Source: Nocardioidaceae bacterium (lineage in GTDB: Bacteria; Actinomycetota; Actinomycetes; Propionibacteriales; Nocardioidaceae). Taken from it: a DNA stretch of 28,370 bases. The position numbers and the translations under genes are program-made. The stretch covers positions 1 to 28,370 of the forward strand of contig JAICRS010000005.1 in the NCBI GenBank assembly GCA_025966335.1, written 5' to 3'. The number at the start of each line of letters is the position of its first letter. Within the stretch, counting starts at the first letter, position 1. The notes below the pieces were generated by a model. The model made no database searches. It was not told where the DNA came from and worked only from the letters and a program-made list of their open reading frames with translations. Below, one piece after another: positions 15,949-24,508 of the stretch.

Positions 15949-17838
15949 CTACAGGCCGTCGACGCGGTCCGCCGGAGGAGTGATCCCCGGATGGGCCGTG
16001 AGGTACGCCGCGAGGTTCTCGAGGTCCTCGCCGGCGCCGAGCCGGTTCGTCCCCTGCGCGAAGGCGGTGAACGAGTCCCCGCCGTCGGCCAGGAAGTTGA
16101 GCGTCGCGACCCGGTAGGTCTGGCTCGCTACGATCGGCTCACCGTTGAGCATCATCGACCCGGGCACCACGTGACCGGAGACGGTGGGCTGCTCGTTCTC
16201 AGCCGGCGCCTCTCCGTCCCACTCCCAGGTGTAGGTGAAGCCCTCGGAGACACCGAGCGACAGCATCGGCCGGGAGCCCCGGTCCTCGGTCGCCTGGTAC
16301 TGCTGGTTCAGCACGTCCTCGATCTGGGCGCCGGTCATGTCCAGCGTCACGAGGATGTTGTTGAACGGTGCCACGGCATAGGTCTCGGCGAAGGTGATCT
16401 CGCCGGGAGCCTCCCCCTGCGGGGTGTCGTTGTAGATGAAGCTGGCACGGACGCCGCCGGTGTTCATGAACGCGATCTGCGCGCCGCCGTTCGCCTCGGA
16501 CTCGGTGCCCCACAGGATCGCGTCGGCAACGAGGTCGACCATCGGCGTCTCCTCGCAGCGGCACGTGTTCGAGTCACCGGTGATGTCGGTGTTCGGGGCC
16601 AGCGTGCCGACGACCCGCGCCGCGAGCGGTGCGGACAGCCTCTGCCAGAAGTTGATCAGCTTGGTCTCACCGCGGTGCGGCTTCACGTCCCGGGTCACCA
16701 GGTGGTTCTCCGCCATCGACTTGCCGCGCTTGACCTGGCCGCTGCGGGTGTTGATCACCAGGTGGGTCTCGGTGAGCACCTGCCCGTACGACGACGCGCT
16801 GGTCACCAGCCGCCGCTTCCCGTTCGGGTCCTTGATCTTGCAGATGTAGGGCTGGTGGGTGTGGCCGGTGACGATGAGGTCGATCTCGGAGTGCATCCGC
16901 TTCGCGATCCGCACGACCGGGCCGGAGATGCCCTCACAGCCGTTGTAGGTGCCGGCCTGGTAGCCGCCCTCGTGCATCAGCACGACAATCGACTTCACGC
17001 CACGGCGCTTGAGCGCGCGGGCCTTGCGGTTCGCGGTCTTGACCTCGTCGAGGAACTTGACCCGGGACACGCCCGCGGGGCTCACCAGCGTGGGGGTGGC
17101 CTGGAGCGTCATGCCGATGAAGCCGACGCGGACGCCCTTGACCCGCTTGACAGAGACGCCCTTCATGAACGCCTTGCCGTTCGACCTGCGCACGACGTTC
17201 GCGCCGAGGTAGTCGAAGTCGGCACCGGCGTAGGGGATGTCGTCGCCCTGCCTGTCCTGGAAGCAGCCGCTGGCCTGGCAGCCGCCGCGGATCATCCGCT
17301 TCAGCTCCCGGGTGCCCTCGTCGAACTCGTGGTTGCCGACGCTGCTGACGTCGAGGCCGAGCAGGTTCAGCGACTCGATGGACGGCTGGTCCTGGAACAG
17401 CCCGGACAGGAACGTCGAGCCGCCGATCAGGTCACCGGCCGCCACGGTCAGGGTGCTCTTCGGCTGCTGCTTCTCCAGCGCCTTCACGTGGGCGGCGAGG
17501 TACTCCACACCGCCCACCGGTGGGGTGCACGGGTCGGGCCTCGGCTCCTCGTCACAGGAGGGCGGGAGCGGGGACTGCGGGGAGTCCGTGGCCTCGAGGT
17601 GGCCGTGGTAGTCGTTGAACGACAGGATCTGTACGTCGACGGTGCGACGGATCGGGCCCTTGTCGCCGTCTCCGAGCCGCTTGCCGTCGTCGGTCTGCAC
17701 GCTGGTTGTCTGGCTGGTCACTGCGGCGTTGGCCGGAAGGCCGGACAGGCCGCCCAGGCCGGCGAGTGCCGTCGCACCCGCGACGACTGTCGCCAGGGCG
17801 GCCCGACGGGGACCCCCCGCTGTGTGTCGAAATCTCAT
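15949..17838 (-). CDS. Secreted 5'-nucleotidase / 2',3'-cyclic phosphodiesterase (UshA-like)
   Basis: A 629-residue exported metallophosphoesterase. The signal peptide covers about residues 1-38 (twin Arg and hydrophobic core, ending PANA-AV). The N-terminal catalytic domain has the dimetal motifs SFNDYHGHL, AAGDLIGGS, VGNHEFDEG and VTGHTHQPY. The C-terminal substrate domain, from about residue 400, has MNTGGVRASFIYN and the adenine-stacking region near YAVAPFNN. It frees phosphate and nucleoside from extracellular nucleotides. ATG 17838 has GAGGGG 6 nt upstream. Extra Cys-rich loops (CDEEPRPDPC, CQASGC, CRC) suggest disulfides. No clear PHO box was found in the 60-bp upstream gap, so phosphate control is unproven. 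Confidence 0.95.
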   Translation of the reverse strand: MRFRHTAGGPRRAALATVVAGATALAGLGGLSGLPANAAVTSQTTSVQTDDGKRLGDGDKGPIRRTVDVQILSFNDYHGHLEATDSPQSPLPPSCDEEPRPDPCTPPVGGVEYLAAHVKALEKQQPKSTLTVAAGDLIGGSTFLSGLFQDQPSIESLNLLGLDVSSVGNHEFDEGTRELKRMIRGGCQASGCFQDRQGDDIPYAGADFDYLGANVVRRSNGKAFMKGVSVKRVKGVRVGFIGMTLQATPTLVSPAGVSRVKFLDEVKTANRKARALKRRGVKSIVVLMHEGGYQAGTYNGCEGISGPVVRIAKRMHSEIDLIVTGHTHQPYICKIKDPNGKRRLVTSASSYGQVLTETHLVINTRSGQVKRGKSMAENHLVTRDVKPHRGETKLINFWQRLSAPLAARVVGTLAPNTDITGDSNTCRCEETPMVDLVADAILWGTESEANGGAQIAFMNTGGVRASFIYNDTPQGEAPGEITFAETYAVAPFNNILVTLDMTGAQIEDVLNQQYQATEDRGSRPMLSLGVSEGFTYTWEWDGEAPAENEQPTVSGHVVPGSMMLNGEPIVASQTYRVATLNFLADGGDSFTAFAQGTNRLGAGEDLENLAAYLTAHPGITPPADRVDGL

Positions 17839-17867
17839 CTATGCCCCTCGTTCATGGATAGCTCCGA

Positions 17868-17888
17868 CCCACGCCTGACCAGCGTGGG
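17868..17888. terminator. Short hairpin between the membrane gene and the nucleotidase gene
   Basis: CCCACGC (17868-17874) and GCGTGGG (17882-17888) form a perfect 7-bp stem with a 7-nt loop, 10 nt after the stop of the DUF2157-like gene and 30 nt before the nucleotidase start. It may be a terminator or a 5'-UTR element. Confidence 0.45.
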
Positions 17889-17898
17889 ATGCGTCACA

Positions 17899-18951
17899 TT
17901 ACATCGGACGGGGGTGATCCGCGGTAGCACGAGGATCCTCGAGGACCTCCTGCCGCAGGCGGAGCCCGAGCAGCGAGGCGGCGAGCAGTGTGCCGCCGGC
18001 CACGAGCAGTCCCCCGGCCGCGCCGAGCGAACCGTCGGTCCAGTCGAGGACTGCCTCGGGCACGACGACGGTCACGCCAACGACTCCCGAGGCCAGGTAG
18101 GGCCAGGCCGGCCGGACCACGAACAGGGCGAGCACCGCCGCGGCGACCGCGGCCAGGGCGAGGTAGGCGACCCAGCGCAGCTCGTCGTCGAAGGCGGGGA
18201 TCTGCGCACCCATGAGCGCAAGGGCACTGCCGATCACGCGGGCTGACGCCACCTCGGCCCAGATGCCGCGCTCGGCCATCACCAGCCAGCCGGCCCCGGC
18301 CAGCAGCACCAGCATCCCGAACGCGACCGGCTCGATGTCGCCGATCTCGTCGAGCGCCCAGGGCACGGTGAGGAACGCGCCGACGGCGATCCCGAGCTGG
18401 CCGACCACCGTGGGAGCGAGCAGGTAGCCGACAGCGGCGACGAGAAGCAGGGTGAGCGAAGCCAACAGCGCTTCCGTGGAGTTCGTGGAGGCCAGGGTCT
18501 CCCCTGCTTGGAGTCCCACCGTGGCGGCAGCGGTGACCGCTCCGGCAGTGAACAGCAGCCCCGTGAGTCGCCGCCGTACGGCTCCCCGACCGTCCCTGGA
18601 CTCGCCCGTCTGCGTCCCCGTCAGGAGAAGCGCGAGTCCGGCCGCGACCAGGACCGCGGTCGCCGTGCCGAGCAGGCCGACCCGCTCACCGGAGGTGAGA
18701 CCGCCCCACTCGCTGGCCAGGAGGATGCCCGCGGCGGCCACCACCAGCGAGCCGCCGAGGTACCCGGCCAGCTCGGCGAAGCGACGGCGCAGCGGTGCGG
18801 GCGCGGCGACGGTGGCGGTGAGGACCGCGTCGACGGTGAGGAGCGCCTCGCCCCGTCGGCCGGCGTCGACCAGGCCGCGGTCCACCAGCGCGGTCACGAC
18901 CGTGGCGCTCCGGGTGTCGTGCACCCGGCGAATCTCTGCATGTGCTGTCAT
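17899..18951 (-). CDS. DUF2157-like polytopic membrane protein
   Basis: A 350-residue protein with a soluble N-terminus of about 60 residues and roughly eight to ten hydrophobic helices. The join between them, RRRFAELAGYLGGSLVVAAAGILLASEWGGL (about 54-84), resembles the start of the DUF2157 membrane domain. The short N-terminal segment (TRSATVVTALVDRGLVDAGRRGEALL) fits the helical cap of that family. Function is unknown. ATG 18951 is preceded by GAGG. The gene is 76 bp downstream of the DUF2237 gene and has a GTACTCA direct repeat in its upstream region, so it probably has its own promoter. Confidence 0.7.
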   Translation of the reverse strand: MTAHAEIRRVHDTRSATVVTALVDRGLVDAGRRGEALLTVDAVLTATVAAPAPLRRRFAELAGYLGGSLVVAAAGILLASEWGGLTSGERVGLLGTATAVLVAAGLALLLTGTQTGESRDGRGAVRRRLTGLLFTAGAVTAAATVGLQAGETLASTNSTEALLASLTLLLVAAVGYLLAPTVVGQLGIAVGAFLTVPWALDEIGDIEPVAFGMLVLLAGAGWLVMAERGIWAEVASARVIGSALALMGAQIPAFDDELRWVAYLALAAVAAAVLALFVVRPAWPYLASGVVGVTVVVPEAVLDWTDGSLGAAGGLLVAGGTLLAASLLGLRLRQEVLEDPRATADHPRPM

Positions 18952-18994
18952 GCCTCGATCCTGGCGCGGCCACGGCGTCCGCCCCAGAGTCGTC

Positions 18995-19014
18995 GTACTC
19001 AGGTCAGGTACTCA
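18995..19014. promoter_or_regulatory. GTACTCA direct repeat upstream of the DUF2157-like gene
   Basis: GTACTCA occurs at 18995-19001 and 19008-19014, a 13-nt period, about 45-65 bp upstream of the start codon. It may bind a regulator. No firm -10/-35 pair was identified nearby. Confidence 0.3.
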
Positions 19015-19027
19015 ACTTTCCCGGCCG

Positions 19028-19441
19028 CTAGTCGAGTCCGGTCGGGTCCGCGGGTACGTCGACCGCGTGCTCGCGCAGCAGCGGCAACGGGATCACGTCG
19101 AGGGCGCGTTCGTGGGTGCAGGCGAGGACGACGGGCGGCGCGGCTCCGTCCTGGTAGGCCTGGAGCCACCGTGCTGCGACCACGCACCAGCGGTCCCCCG
19201 GCTCGAGACCGGGAAACCGCCACTCCGGCCGGGGTGTCACCAGGTCGTTGCCGACCTGCTGCTGGTGGGCGAGGAACTCGCGAGTGACCACCGCGCAGAC
19301 CGTGTGGCTGCCGATGTCCTCGGGGCCGGTGCTGCAGCACCCGTCGCGGTAGAAGCCGGTGAGCGGGACCGACCCACACGTCTCCAGCTCCCCGCCGAGC
19401 ACGTTCAGCTCGGGTCCGGTGTCGTCGGGGCGCGGGCTCAC
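19028..19441 (-). CDS. DUF2237 family protein
   Basis: A 137-residue cytosolic protein. It shows the conserved DUF2237 pattern: NVLGGELETCGSVPLTGFYRDGCCSTGPEDIGSHTVCAVVTREFL in outline (13-57), then a GNDLVTP motif, PGLEPGDRWCVVAARWLQA (77-95) and PPVVLACTHERAL (102-114). Several conserved Cys residues (22, 35, 36, 49, 86, 108) suggest a metal or redox role, but none is established. The start is GTG overlapping the metW stop (GTGA); no other start fits. It is the last gene of the methionine run, where translational coupling hints at, but does not prove, a link to sulfur metabolism. Confidence 0.85.
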   Translation of the reverse strand: MSPRPDDTGPELNVLGGELETCGSVPLTGFYRDGCCSTGPEDIGSHTVCAVVTREFLAHQQQVGNDLVTPRPEWRFPGLEPGDRWCVVAARWLQAYQDGAAPPVVLACTHERALDVIPLPLLREHAVDVPADPTGLD

Positions 19442-20052
19442 GACCCCAGCGTTCCATGAGAACGCTCCCGGGTCAGCAGGTAGATCGCCGCACCTGCACG
19501 GAGGTTCGCGGCGAGGCCGCGCCGCATCCGGGTCGCCTTCTCGTCCAGGACGATGCGTTCCTCGACCCGCATGCCCACCGACGTGAACAGCGCCTCGAGG
19601 TCGGCGAGGGTCGAGAGGTGGATGTTGGGGGTCTCGTGCCACGGGTGCGGCAGCTCGTGCGAGACCGGCATCCGGCCGCGCAGCAGCAACCCGACCCGGT
19701 GCCGCCAGAGACCGAAGTTCGGCACCGAGACGACGCACCGTTCCCCGATCCGGCCGATCTCCTGGAGCACGTCGGCCGGACGCCGGGTCGCCTGCAGCGT
19801 CTGGGACATCACCACCACGTCGTACGACGCGTCCGCGAACTCGCCGAGCTGCTCGTCGATGTCGACCTCGATCACCGGCACACCACGGCGGACCGCGGCG
19901 AGCACCGCATCGGGGTCGATCTCCACGCCGGTGCCGGAGCAGGAGCGTTCCCGGAACAGGTGGGCGAGCAGGTCGCCCTCCCCGCAGCCGAGGTCGAGGA
20001 CGCGGGAGCCGGCGGGGACCAGGTCGGCGACCAGCGCCAGGTCGGGCCTCAC
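19438..20052 (-). CDS. metW: MetW, methionine biosynthesis methyltransferase-fold protein
   Basis: A 204-residue class I SAM-binding fold protein. The GTG start, overlapping the metX stop as GTGA, gives the usual N-terminus RPDLALVADLVPAGSRVLDLGCGEGDLL, with SAM motif I at 18-26. Other MetW signatures are MSQTLQATRRPADVLQEIGRIG and SVPNFGLWRHRVGLLLRGRMPVS, then PWHETPNIHLST. MetW pairs with MetX in many bacteria and is thought to be needed for, or to regulate, homoserine acylation. Upstream open frame lies inside metX and is discarded. Confidence 0.94.
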   Translation of the reverse strand: MRPDLALVADLVPAGSRVLDLGCGEGDLLAHLFRERSCSGTGVEIDPDAVLAAVRRGVPVIEVDIDEQLGEFADASYDVVVMSQTLQATRRPADVLQEIGRIGERCVVSVPNFGLWRHRVGLLLRGRMPVSHELPHPWHETPNIHLSTLADLEALFTSVGMRVEERIVLDEKATRMRRGLAANLRAGAAIYLLTRERSHGTLGS

Positions 20053-21188
20053 CGTGCGGCTCCGTCCAGGAACGCCTCGATGGTCTCGTGGTAGCCCGGT
20101 GGCCGGAGCAGGAACGAGTCGTGGCCCCACGCGGAGCGGATCTCCCGGAAGCTGGTCGGCACGCCGGCATGCTCCAGGGTGCGCACGATCCGCCGCGAGT
20201 GCGCGGTGTCGAAGCGCCAGTCGCTGTCGAACGAGACGACGAGGAAGCGGGACCCGCCGTCGGCGATCCGCTCGACGGCGGCGGGGTCGGCGAACGGGTC
20301 GAAGTAGTCCATCACGCGGGTGAGGTAGAGGTAGGACAGCGCGTCGAAGCGGTCGAGGAAGGTCTCGCCCTGATGGTTCAGGTAGCTCTCGACCTGGAAG
20401 TCCACGCCGAGCCCCATCCGGCTTCCGGCGGGCTCGTCGCCCTGCAGGCGGCGGCCGAACTTCTCCGTCATCGCCTCCTCGGACAGGTAGGTGATGTGGG
20501 CCATCATCCGGGCGATCGCCATCCCGAGATGCGGGGGCCTGCCGTTCTCGGCGTACCGGCCGTCGCTGAAGTCGGGGTCACGCATGATCGCCTCGCGCGC
20601 CACCGCGGAGAACGCGATGTTCTGTGCGGTCAGCCGGGAGGAGGCGGCCACGACGACGGCGTCCCGGACCTGCTCGGGCGCGTCGACGGCCCACTGCAGC
20701 ACCTGCATCCCGCCGAGCGACCCGCCGACCGCGGCCCGCAGCCGGTCGATCCCGAGGTGCTCGAGCAGCCGACGGTGCACGGTGACGAAGTCGGTCATCT
20801 GCAGCATCGGGAAGTCCAACCCGTACGGCCGCCCGGTGTGCGGGTCGGGCGACGTGGGACCCGTGGTGCCCTGGCAGCCGCCGAGGAGGTTGGGGCAGAT
20901 CACGAAGAACCGGTCGGTGTCCAGCGGCTTCCCGGGCCCGATCAGGTTGTCCCACCAGCCGACCCGGCCGGGGTCGCCGTGGTGGCCGGCGGCGTGCGCG
21001 TCACCGGTCAGGGCGTGGCAGACGAAGACCGCGTTGTCCCGCTCCGGGGAGAGCGTGCCGTAGGTCTCGTAGGCCACCTCGACCGGCCCCAGCCGGCGAC
21101 CACCGGCGAGCACGAGCGGGTCGTCCCCGGTGAAGAGGACGGCCCGCTCGGTCCGGGTGAAGCCCAGTGAGCCCTCGGCTGTCGGCAT
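20049..21188 (-). CDS. metX: Homoserine O-acetyltransferase
   Basis: A 379-residue alpha/beta-hydrolase enzyme that acetylates L-homoserine from acetyl-CoA, the entry step to methionine. The nucleophile Ser157 sits in VGGSLGGMQVLQW; Asp323 (SFDSDWRF) and His356 (AWGHDSFL) complete the triad. The oxyanion and substrate regions NLLGGCQGTTGP and CHALTGDAHAAG are also conserved. ATG 21188 is 2 nt after the metY stop, so the pair is cotranscribed. The family can use succinyl-CoA in some branches; acetyl is favoured by the neighbouring metY. Confidence 0.96.
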   Translation of the reverse strand: MPTAEGSLGFTRTERAVLFTGDDPLVLAGGRRLGPVEVAYETYGTLSPERDNAVFVCHALTGDAHAAGHHGDPGRVGWWDNLIGPGKPLDTDRFFVICPNLLGGCQGTTGPTSPDPHTGRPYGLDFPMLQMTDFVTVHRRLLEHLGIDRLRAAVGGSLGGMQVLQWAVDAPEQVRDAVVVAASSRLTAQNIAFSAVAREAIMRDPDFSDGRYAENGRPPHLGMAIARMMAHITYLSEEAMTEKFGRRLQGDEPAGSRMGLGVDFQVESYLNHQGETFLDRFDALSYLYLTRVMDYFDPFADPAAVERIADGGSRFLVVSFDSDWRFDTAHSRRIVRTLEHAGVPTSFREIRSAWGHDSFLLRPPGYHETIEAFLDGAAR

Positions 21189-21190
21189 TC

Positions 21191-22477
21191 CTATTTGGAG
21201 GCCGCCAGCGCCTGCTCGAGGTCGGCCAGGATGTCCTCGACGTGCTCGATGCCGATCGAGAGCCGCACCATGTCCTCGGGCACGCCGGCCCCCTCGAGCT
21301 CCTCGGGCGTGAGCTGCGAGTGCGTCGTGGTGGCGTTGTGGATCGCCAGCGACTTCGTGTCGCCGATGTTGGCCAGGTGGCTGAACAGCTCCAGCGACTC
21401 GACGAACTTCTTGCCGCCCTCGCGGCCGGTCTTCACGCCGAAGCTGACCAGGCCGCCGTACCCACGACCGAGCAACGTGCGGTCCGCGGTCTCCTTGTAG
21501 GCGTCGCCGTCGAGGCCGGGGTAGCTCACCCACGACACGGCGTCATGACCCTTGAGGAACCGGGCCACCGCGAGCGCGTTCTCGCTGTGCCGCTCCATCC
21601 GCAGGTGCAGGGTCTCGAGGCCCTGCAGGAACAGCCACGAGTTCAGCGGTGCCACCGCGCCACCGGTGTTGCGGAGCAGCACGGTGCGCGCCCGGATGAT
21701 GTAGGCGAGGTTGCCGACCGCCTCGGTCCACACCACACCGTGGTAGGCGCCGTCGGGCTGGGTGAGGCCGGGGAACCGCTCGGTGTGCGCCGCCCAGTCG
21801 AAGTTCCCCGAGTCGACGATGATGCCGCCGATCGACGTGCCGTGGCCGCCGATGTACTTCGTCGCGGCATGCACGATCACGTCCGCGCCGAGCTCGAACG
21901 GCTTGCACAGGAACGGCGTGGGCGCGGTGTTGTCGATGATCAGCGGAAGCCCGAGCTCGTGGGCGGAGTCGGCCCACTTCCGGACGTCCATCACGTTGAT
22001 CTTCGGGTTGCCGACGGTCTCCCCGAACACCAGCCGGGTCCTGTCGTCGACGTGCTGGGCGAGCTCCTCGGGCTTGTCGGGGTCGACGAACCGGACCTCG
22101 ATGCCGAACTGCGGGAGGGTGTGCGCGAACAGCGCGTAGGTCCCGCCGTACAGCGTGGACAGGGCGACGATGTTGTCGCCGGTGCCGGCGAGGTTGAGTA
22201 CGGCGTAGGTGGTGGCTGTAGAACCGGAGGCGACGGCGAGTGCACCGACACCGCCCTCGAGCTGGGTCATCCGGTCCTCGAACACCGACTGGGTCGGGTT
22301 CATGATCCGGGTGTAGATGTTCCCGGGCTCGGCCAGCGAGAACAGGTTTGCGGCGTGCTCGGTGTCGTTGAAGACGTAGGACGTCGTCTGGTAGATCGGC
22401 ACGGCGCGAGAGTTCGTCGCCGGGTCGGCCTCTTCCTGACCCGCGTGAACCGCCAGGGTCTCGGGACGGTAGCTCAT
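21191..22477 (-). CDS. metY: O-acetylhomoserine sulfhydrylase
   Basis: A 428-residue PLP enzyme of the Cys/Met metabolism family that makes homocysteine from O-acetylhomoserine and sulfide. PLP is bound by K207 in VIVHAATKYIGGHG, with GSTATTYAV and IIDNTAPTPFLCKPFELGAD also typical; YTRIMNPTQSVFEDRMTQLEGG is the N-terminal signature. ATG 22477 has GAGGAG 6 nt upstream. It lies 50 bp after the histidine kinase stop; this gap is too short for a SAM riboswitch and none is seen. With metX it gives direct sulfhydrylation without cystathionine. Confidence 0.96.
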   Translation of the reverse strand: MSYRPETLAVHAGQEEADPATNSRAVPIYQTTSYVFNDTEHAANLFSLAEPGNIYTRIMNPTQSVFEDRMTQLEGGVGALAVASGSTATTYAVLNLAGTGDNIVALSTLYGGTYALFAHTLPQFGIEVRFVDPDKPEELAQHVDDRTRLVFGETVGNPKINVMDVRKWADSAHELGLPLIIDNTAPTPFLCKPFELGADVIVHAATKYIGGHGTSIGGIIVDSGNFDWAAHTERFPGLTQPDGAYHGVVWTEAVGNLAYIIRARTVLLRNTGGAVAPLNSWLFLQGLETLHLRMERHSENALAVARFLKGHDAVSWVSYPGLDGDAYKETADRTLLGRGYGGLVSFGVKTGREGGKKFVESLELFSHLANIGDTKSLAIHNATTTHSQLTPEELEGAGVPEDMVRLSIGIEHVEDILADLEQALAASK

Positions 22478-22527
22478 GGGCACTCCTCTTTCCGGGGTCT
22501 TCGACAGCGTGCGTCGCTCCGGCGAGC

Positions 22528-23802
22528 CTAGTTCGCGAGTGCGGCCGCACCAGCCGGCGTCTTGCATGCCGGTCTCGGCAGCATCAGGCTGAAGGTGGTG
22601 GTCTCCGTCGGGTCCAGAGCCAGGTGTCCGCCCAGCGCGTCGGCGATCTCGGTGGCCACGGCCAGGCCGATCCCCTCGCCGTCGCCGCTCCTTCCCTGCA
22701 CGTTGCGCCGGAACACGTCGTTGCCGATCTCCTTGCAGCCCTGGTCGCCGACTCCGACCCGGACATAGCCGTCCGGCGCGCCGACATGGACGCTGACCGT
22801 GCCCTCGCCGTGCCTGATCGCGTTCTCGATCAGCACGTCGAGGACCTGCGAGATGGGGCCCGGCGCCAGCCGCACGGCGATCGGCTCGCGGGCGTCGTAC
22901 TCGATCGTCCGGGACGTGGCGGCCGCCAGCGGCCGCCACCGCTCGACGGTGTCGGCGGTGAGCGCGCACAGGTCGATGTCGACGGCCGCGCTCAGCCGCT
23001 GGCCGCGCGCGAGGTCGAGCAGGTCGTTGACGGTGGTGCTGAGCCGGTCCACCTCGGCGATCGCCCGGTCGAGCTGCCCGGCCACCGGCGCTGGTGTCTC
23101 CGGCCACATGGTGAGGTCCTCGAGGTCCAGGCGCAGGGCGGTGATCGGCGTGCGGAGCTGGTGAGCGGCGTTCGCGGCGAACTCGCGCTCCCTTCGGACG
23201 AGCTGCTTGACCTCCGCGGCCGCCTCGCGCAGCGCGGTGCCGATCTCCTCGGCCTCGGGGATCGCGTAGTGCGGGACGTCGACGTCGAAGCGCCCGCGGG
23301 CGAACTCGTCGGCGACGCCGGCCAGCTCGCGGAACGGTCGGGAGAGCCGGCGCGCGAGCAGGTAGCCGACGACCGCGGCCAGCACGATCAGCGCGATCCC
23401 GACGGTGGCGAGCGGGAGGAGCCGGGTGGCGACCGCGTCGTCGATCGCCTCCCCGGACAGCGTCATGGTGACTTCGCCGCCGCCGATGACCGGGTGCACC
23501 GCGACCAGGTTGTCCAGCTCGGGGTCGACGGCGTCGCCGGCGTCCAGCCGATCGCCGTCGACGGGGCGGTAGGTGAGGTGCTCGCGTTCCTCGACCAGCT
23601 CGGCCAGCACCTGCGCGGTCACCGGCTCCGCGTGGGCCTCGCGGTCGGACAGCACCGCCGCGACGAGTGCGGTCGAGCGGTCCAGGTCGCTCTGCAAGGT
23701 CTGCGGCACTACCTGGAGGACGGTGACCACACGGGAGATCGCGAACACCACGATGCAGACCACGGCCAGTCCCACGAAGCCCGCGACGAGGCGGTCACGC
23801 AT
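22528..23802 (-). CDS. Sensor histidine kinase
   Basis: A 424-residue membrane kinase. Two membrane helices (about 7-28 and 129-150) flank a roughly 100-residue extracytoplasmic sensor, followed by a HAMP domain (about 151-205), a DHp domain with phospho-acceptor His214 in AANAAHQLRTP, and a HATPase with N327 (LIENAIRHGEG) and GEGIGLAVATEIADALGG. The H-box has Gln where HExxRTP is most common, and the G1 box is unusual (GDQGCKEIGNDVFRR, lacking the usual DxGxG). ATG 23802 overlaps the regulator gene by 8 nt. The signal sensed is unknown. Confidence 0.95.
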   Translation of the reverse strand: MRDRLVAGFVGLAVVCIVVFAISRVVTVLQVVPQTLQSDLDRSTALVAAVLSDREAHAEPVTAQVLAELVEEREHLTYRPVDGDRLDAGDAVDPELDNLVAVHPVIGGGEVTMTLSGEAIDDAVATRLLPLATVGIALIVLAAVVGYLLARRLSRPFRELAGVADEFARGRFDVDVPHYAIPEAEEIGTALREAAAEVKQLVRREREFAANAAHQLRTPITALRLDLEDLTMWPETPAPVAGQLDRAIAEVDRLSTTVNDLLDLARGQRLSAAVDIDLCALTADTVERWRPLAAATSRTIEYDAREPIAVRLAPGPISQVLDVLIENAIRHGEGTVSVHVGAPDGYVRVGVGDQGCKEIGNDVFRRNVQGRSGDGEGIGLAVATEIADALGGHLALDPTETTTFSLMLPRPACKTPAGAAALAN

Positions 23803-24508
23803 CGACGGGGTCGTCCTCGAGCCGGAACCCGACGCCACGGACGGTGACCACGGCACCCGGGGATCCGGCTTCCTCGAGCTTCTGCCGCAGCCGGCCCACG
23901 GTGACGTCGAGGGTCTTGGTGGAGCCGTACCAGTTGGTGTCCCAGACCTCGTCCATCAGCCGTTCCCGGGTCACGACGGTGCCACGCTCCTCGCAGAGCA
24001 GGGCCAGGACGTCGAACTCCTTGGACGTCAGGGGGACCTCCCGTCCGCGTGACCACACGCGGCGCGACTGGACGTCGATCCGCAGCCCGGGCTCGGCTTC
24101 CGGGCCGGCTTCGTCACCGGATGGTGCTGCGGGCCGTCGGCGCAGGAGCGCCCGGGTCCGGGCCAGGAGCTCCGCGAGCCCGAACGGCTTGGCCATGTAG
24201 TCGTCGGCGCCCACGTCGAGCCCGACCACGCGGTCCAGCTCACCGCCGCGGGCGGTGAGGATCAGGATGCCGCAGTCCGAGCCGCCGGCGCGGACCCGTC
24301 GGCACACCTCGAGGCCGTCGATGTCGGGCAGGCCGAGGTCCAGGATCAGCAGGTCGATGTCGCCCACGCCGACGCGGTCCACCGCCGGCACACCGTGGTC
24401 CAGGTGCTCGACCGTGTAGCCCTCACGACCCAACGTGCGGACCAACGGGACGGCGATTCCCTCGTCGTCCTCGACAAGCAGCACCCGGTGCGACATTTCA
24501 TAGAGCAT
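23795..24508 (-). CDS. OmpR/PhoB-family response regulator
   Basis: A 237-residue regulator. The receiver domain (8-120) has the acidic pair E13/D14/D15, phospho-acceptor D57 (LILDLGLPD), the switch Thr in LILTARG and the Lys in YMAKPFG. A winged-helix DNA-binding domain follows from about 145 (VPLTSKEFDVLALLCEERGTVVTRERLMDEVW ... TLDVTVGRLRQKLEE). ATG 24508 has GGAGG 7 nt upstream; ATG 24496, one base after the upstream stop, is the alternative. It partners with the overlapping histidine kinase. Targets may include the genes of its own run. Confidence 0.96.
   Translation of the reverse strand: MLYEMSHRVLLVEDDEGIAVPLVRTLGREGYTVEHLDHGVPAVDRVGVGDIDLLILDLGLPDIDGLEVCRRVRAGGSDCGILILTARGGELDRVVGLDVGADDYMAKPFGLAELLARTRALLRRRPAAPSGDEAGPEAEPGLRIDVQSRRVWSRGREVPLTSKEFDVLALLCEERGTVVTRERLMDEVWDTNWYGSTKTLDVTVGRLRQKLEEAGSPGAVVTVRGVGFRLEDDPVDA

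Noticed and set aside
22478..22527. SAM riboswitch before metY
   Set aside because: The gap is 50 bp and shows no SAM-I or SAM-II type core or terminator.
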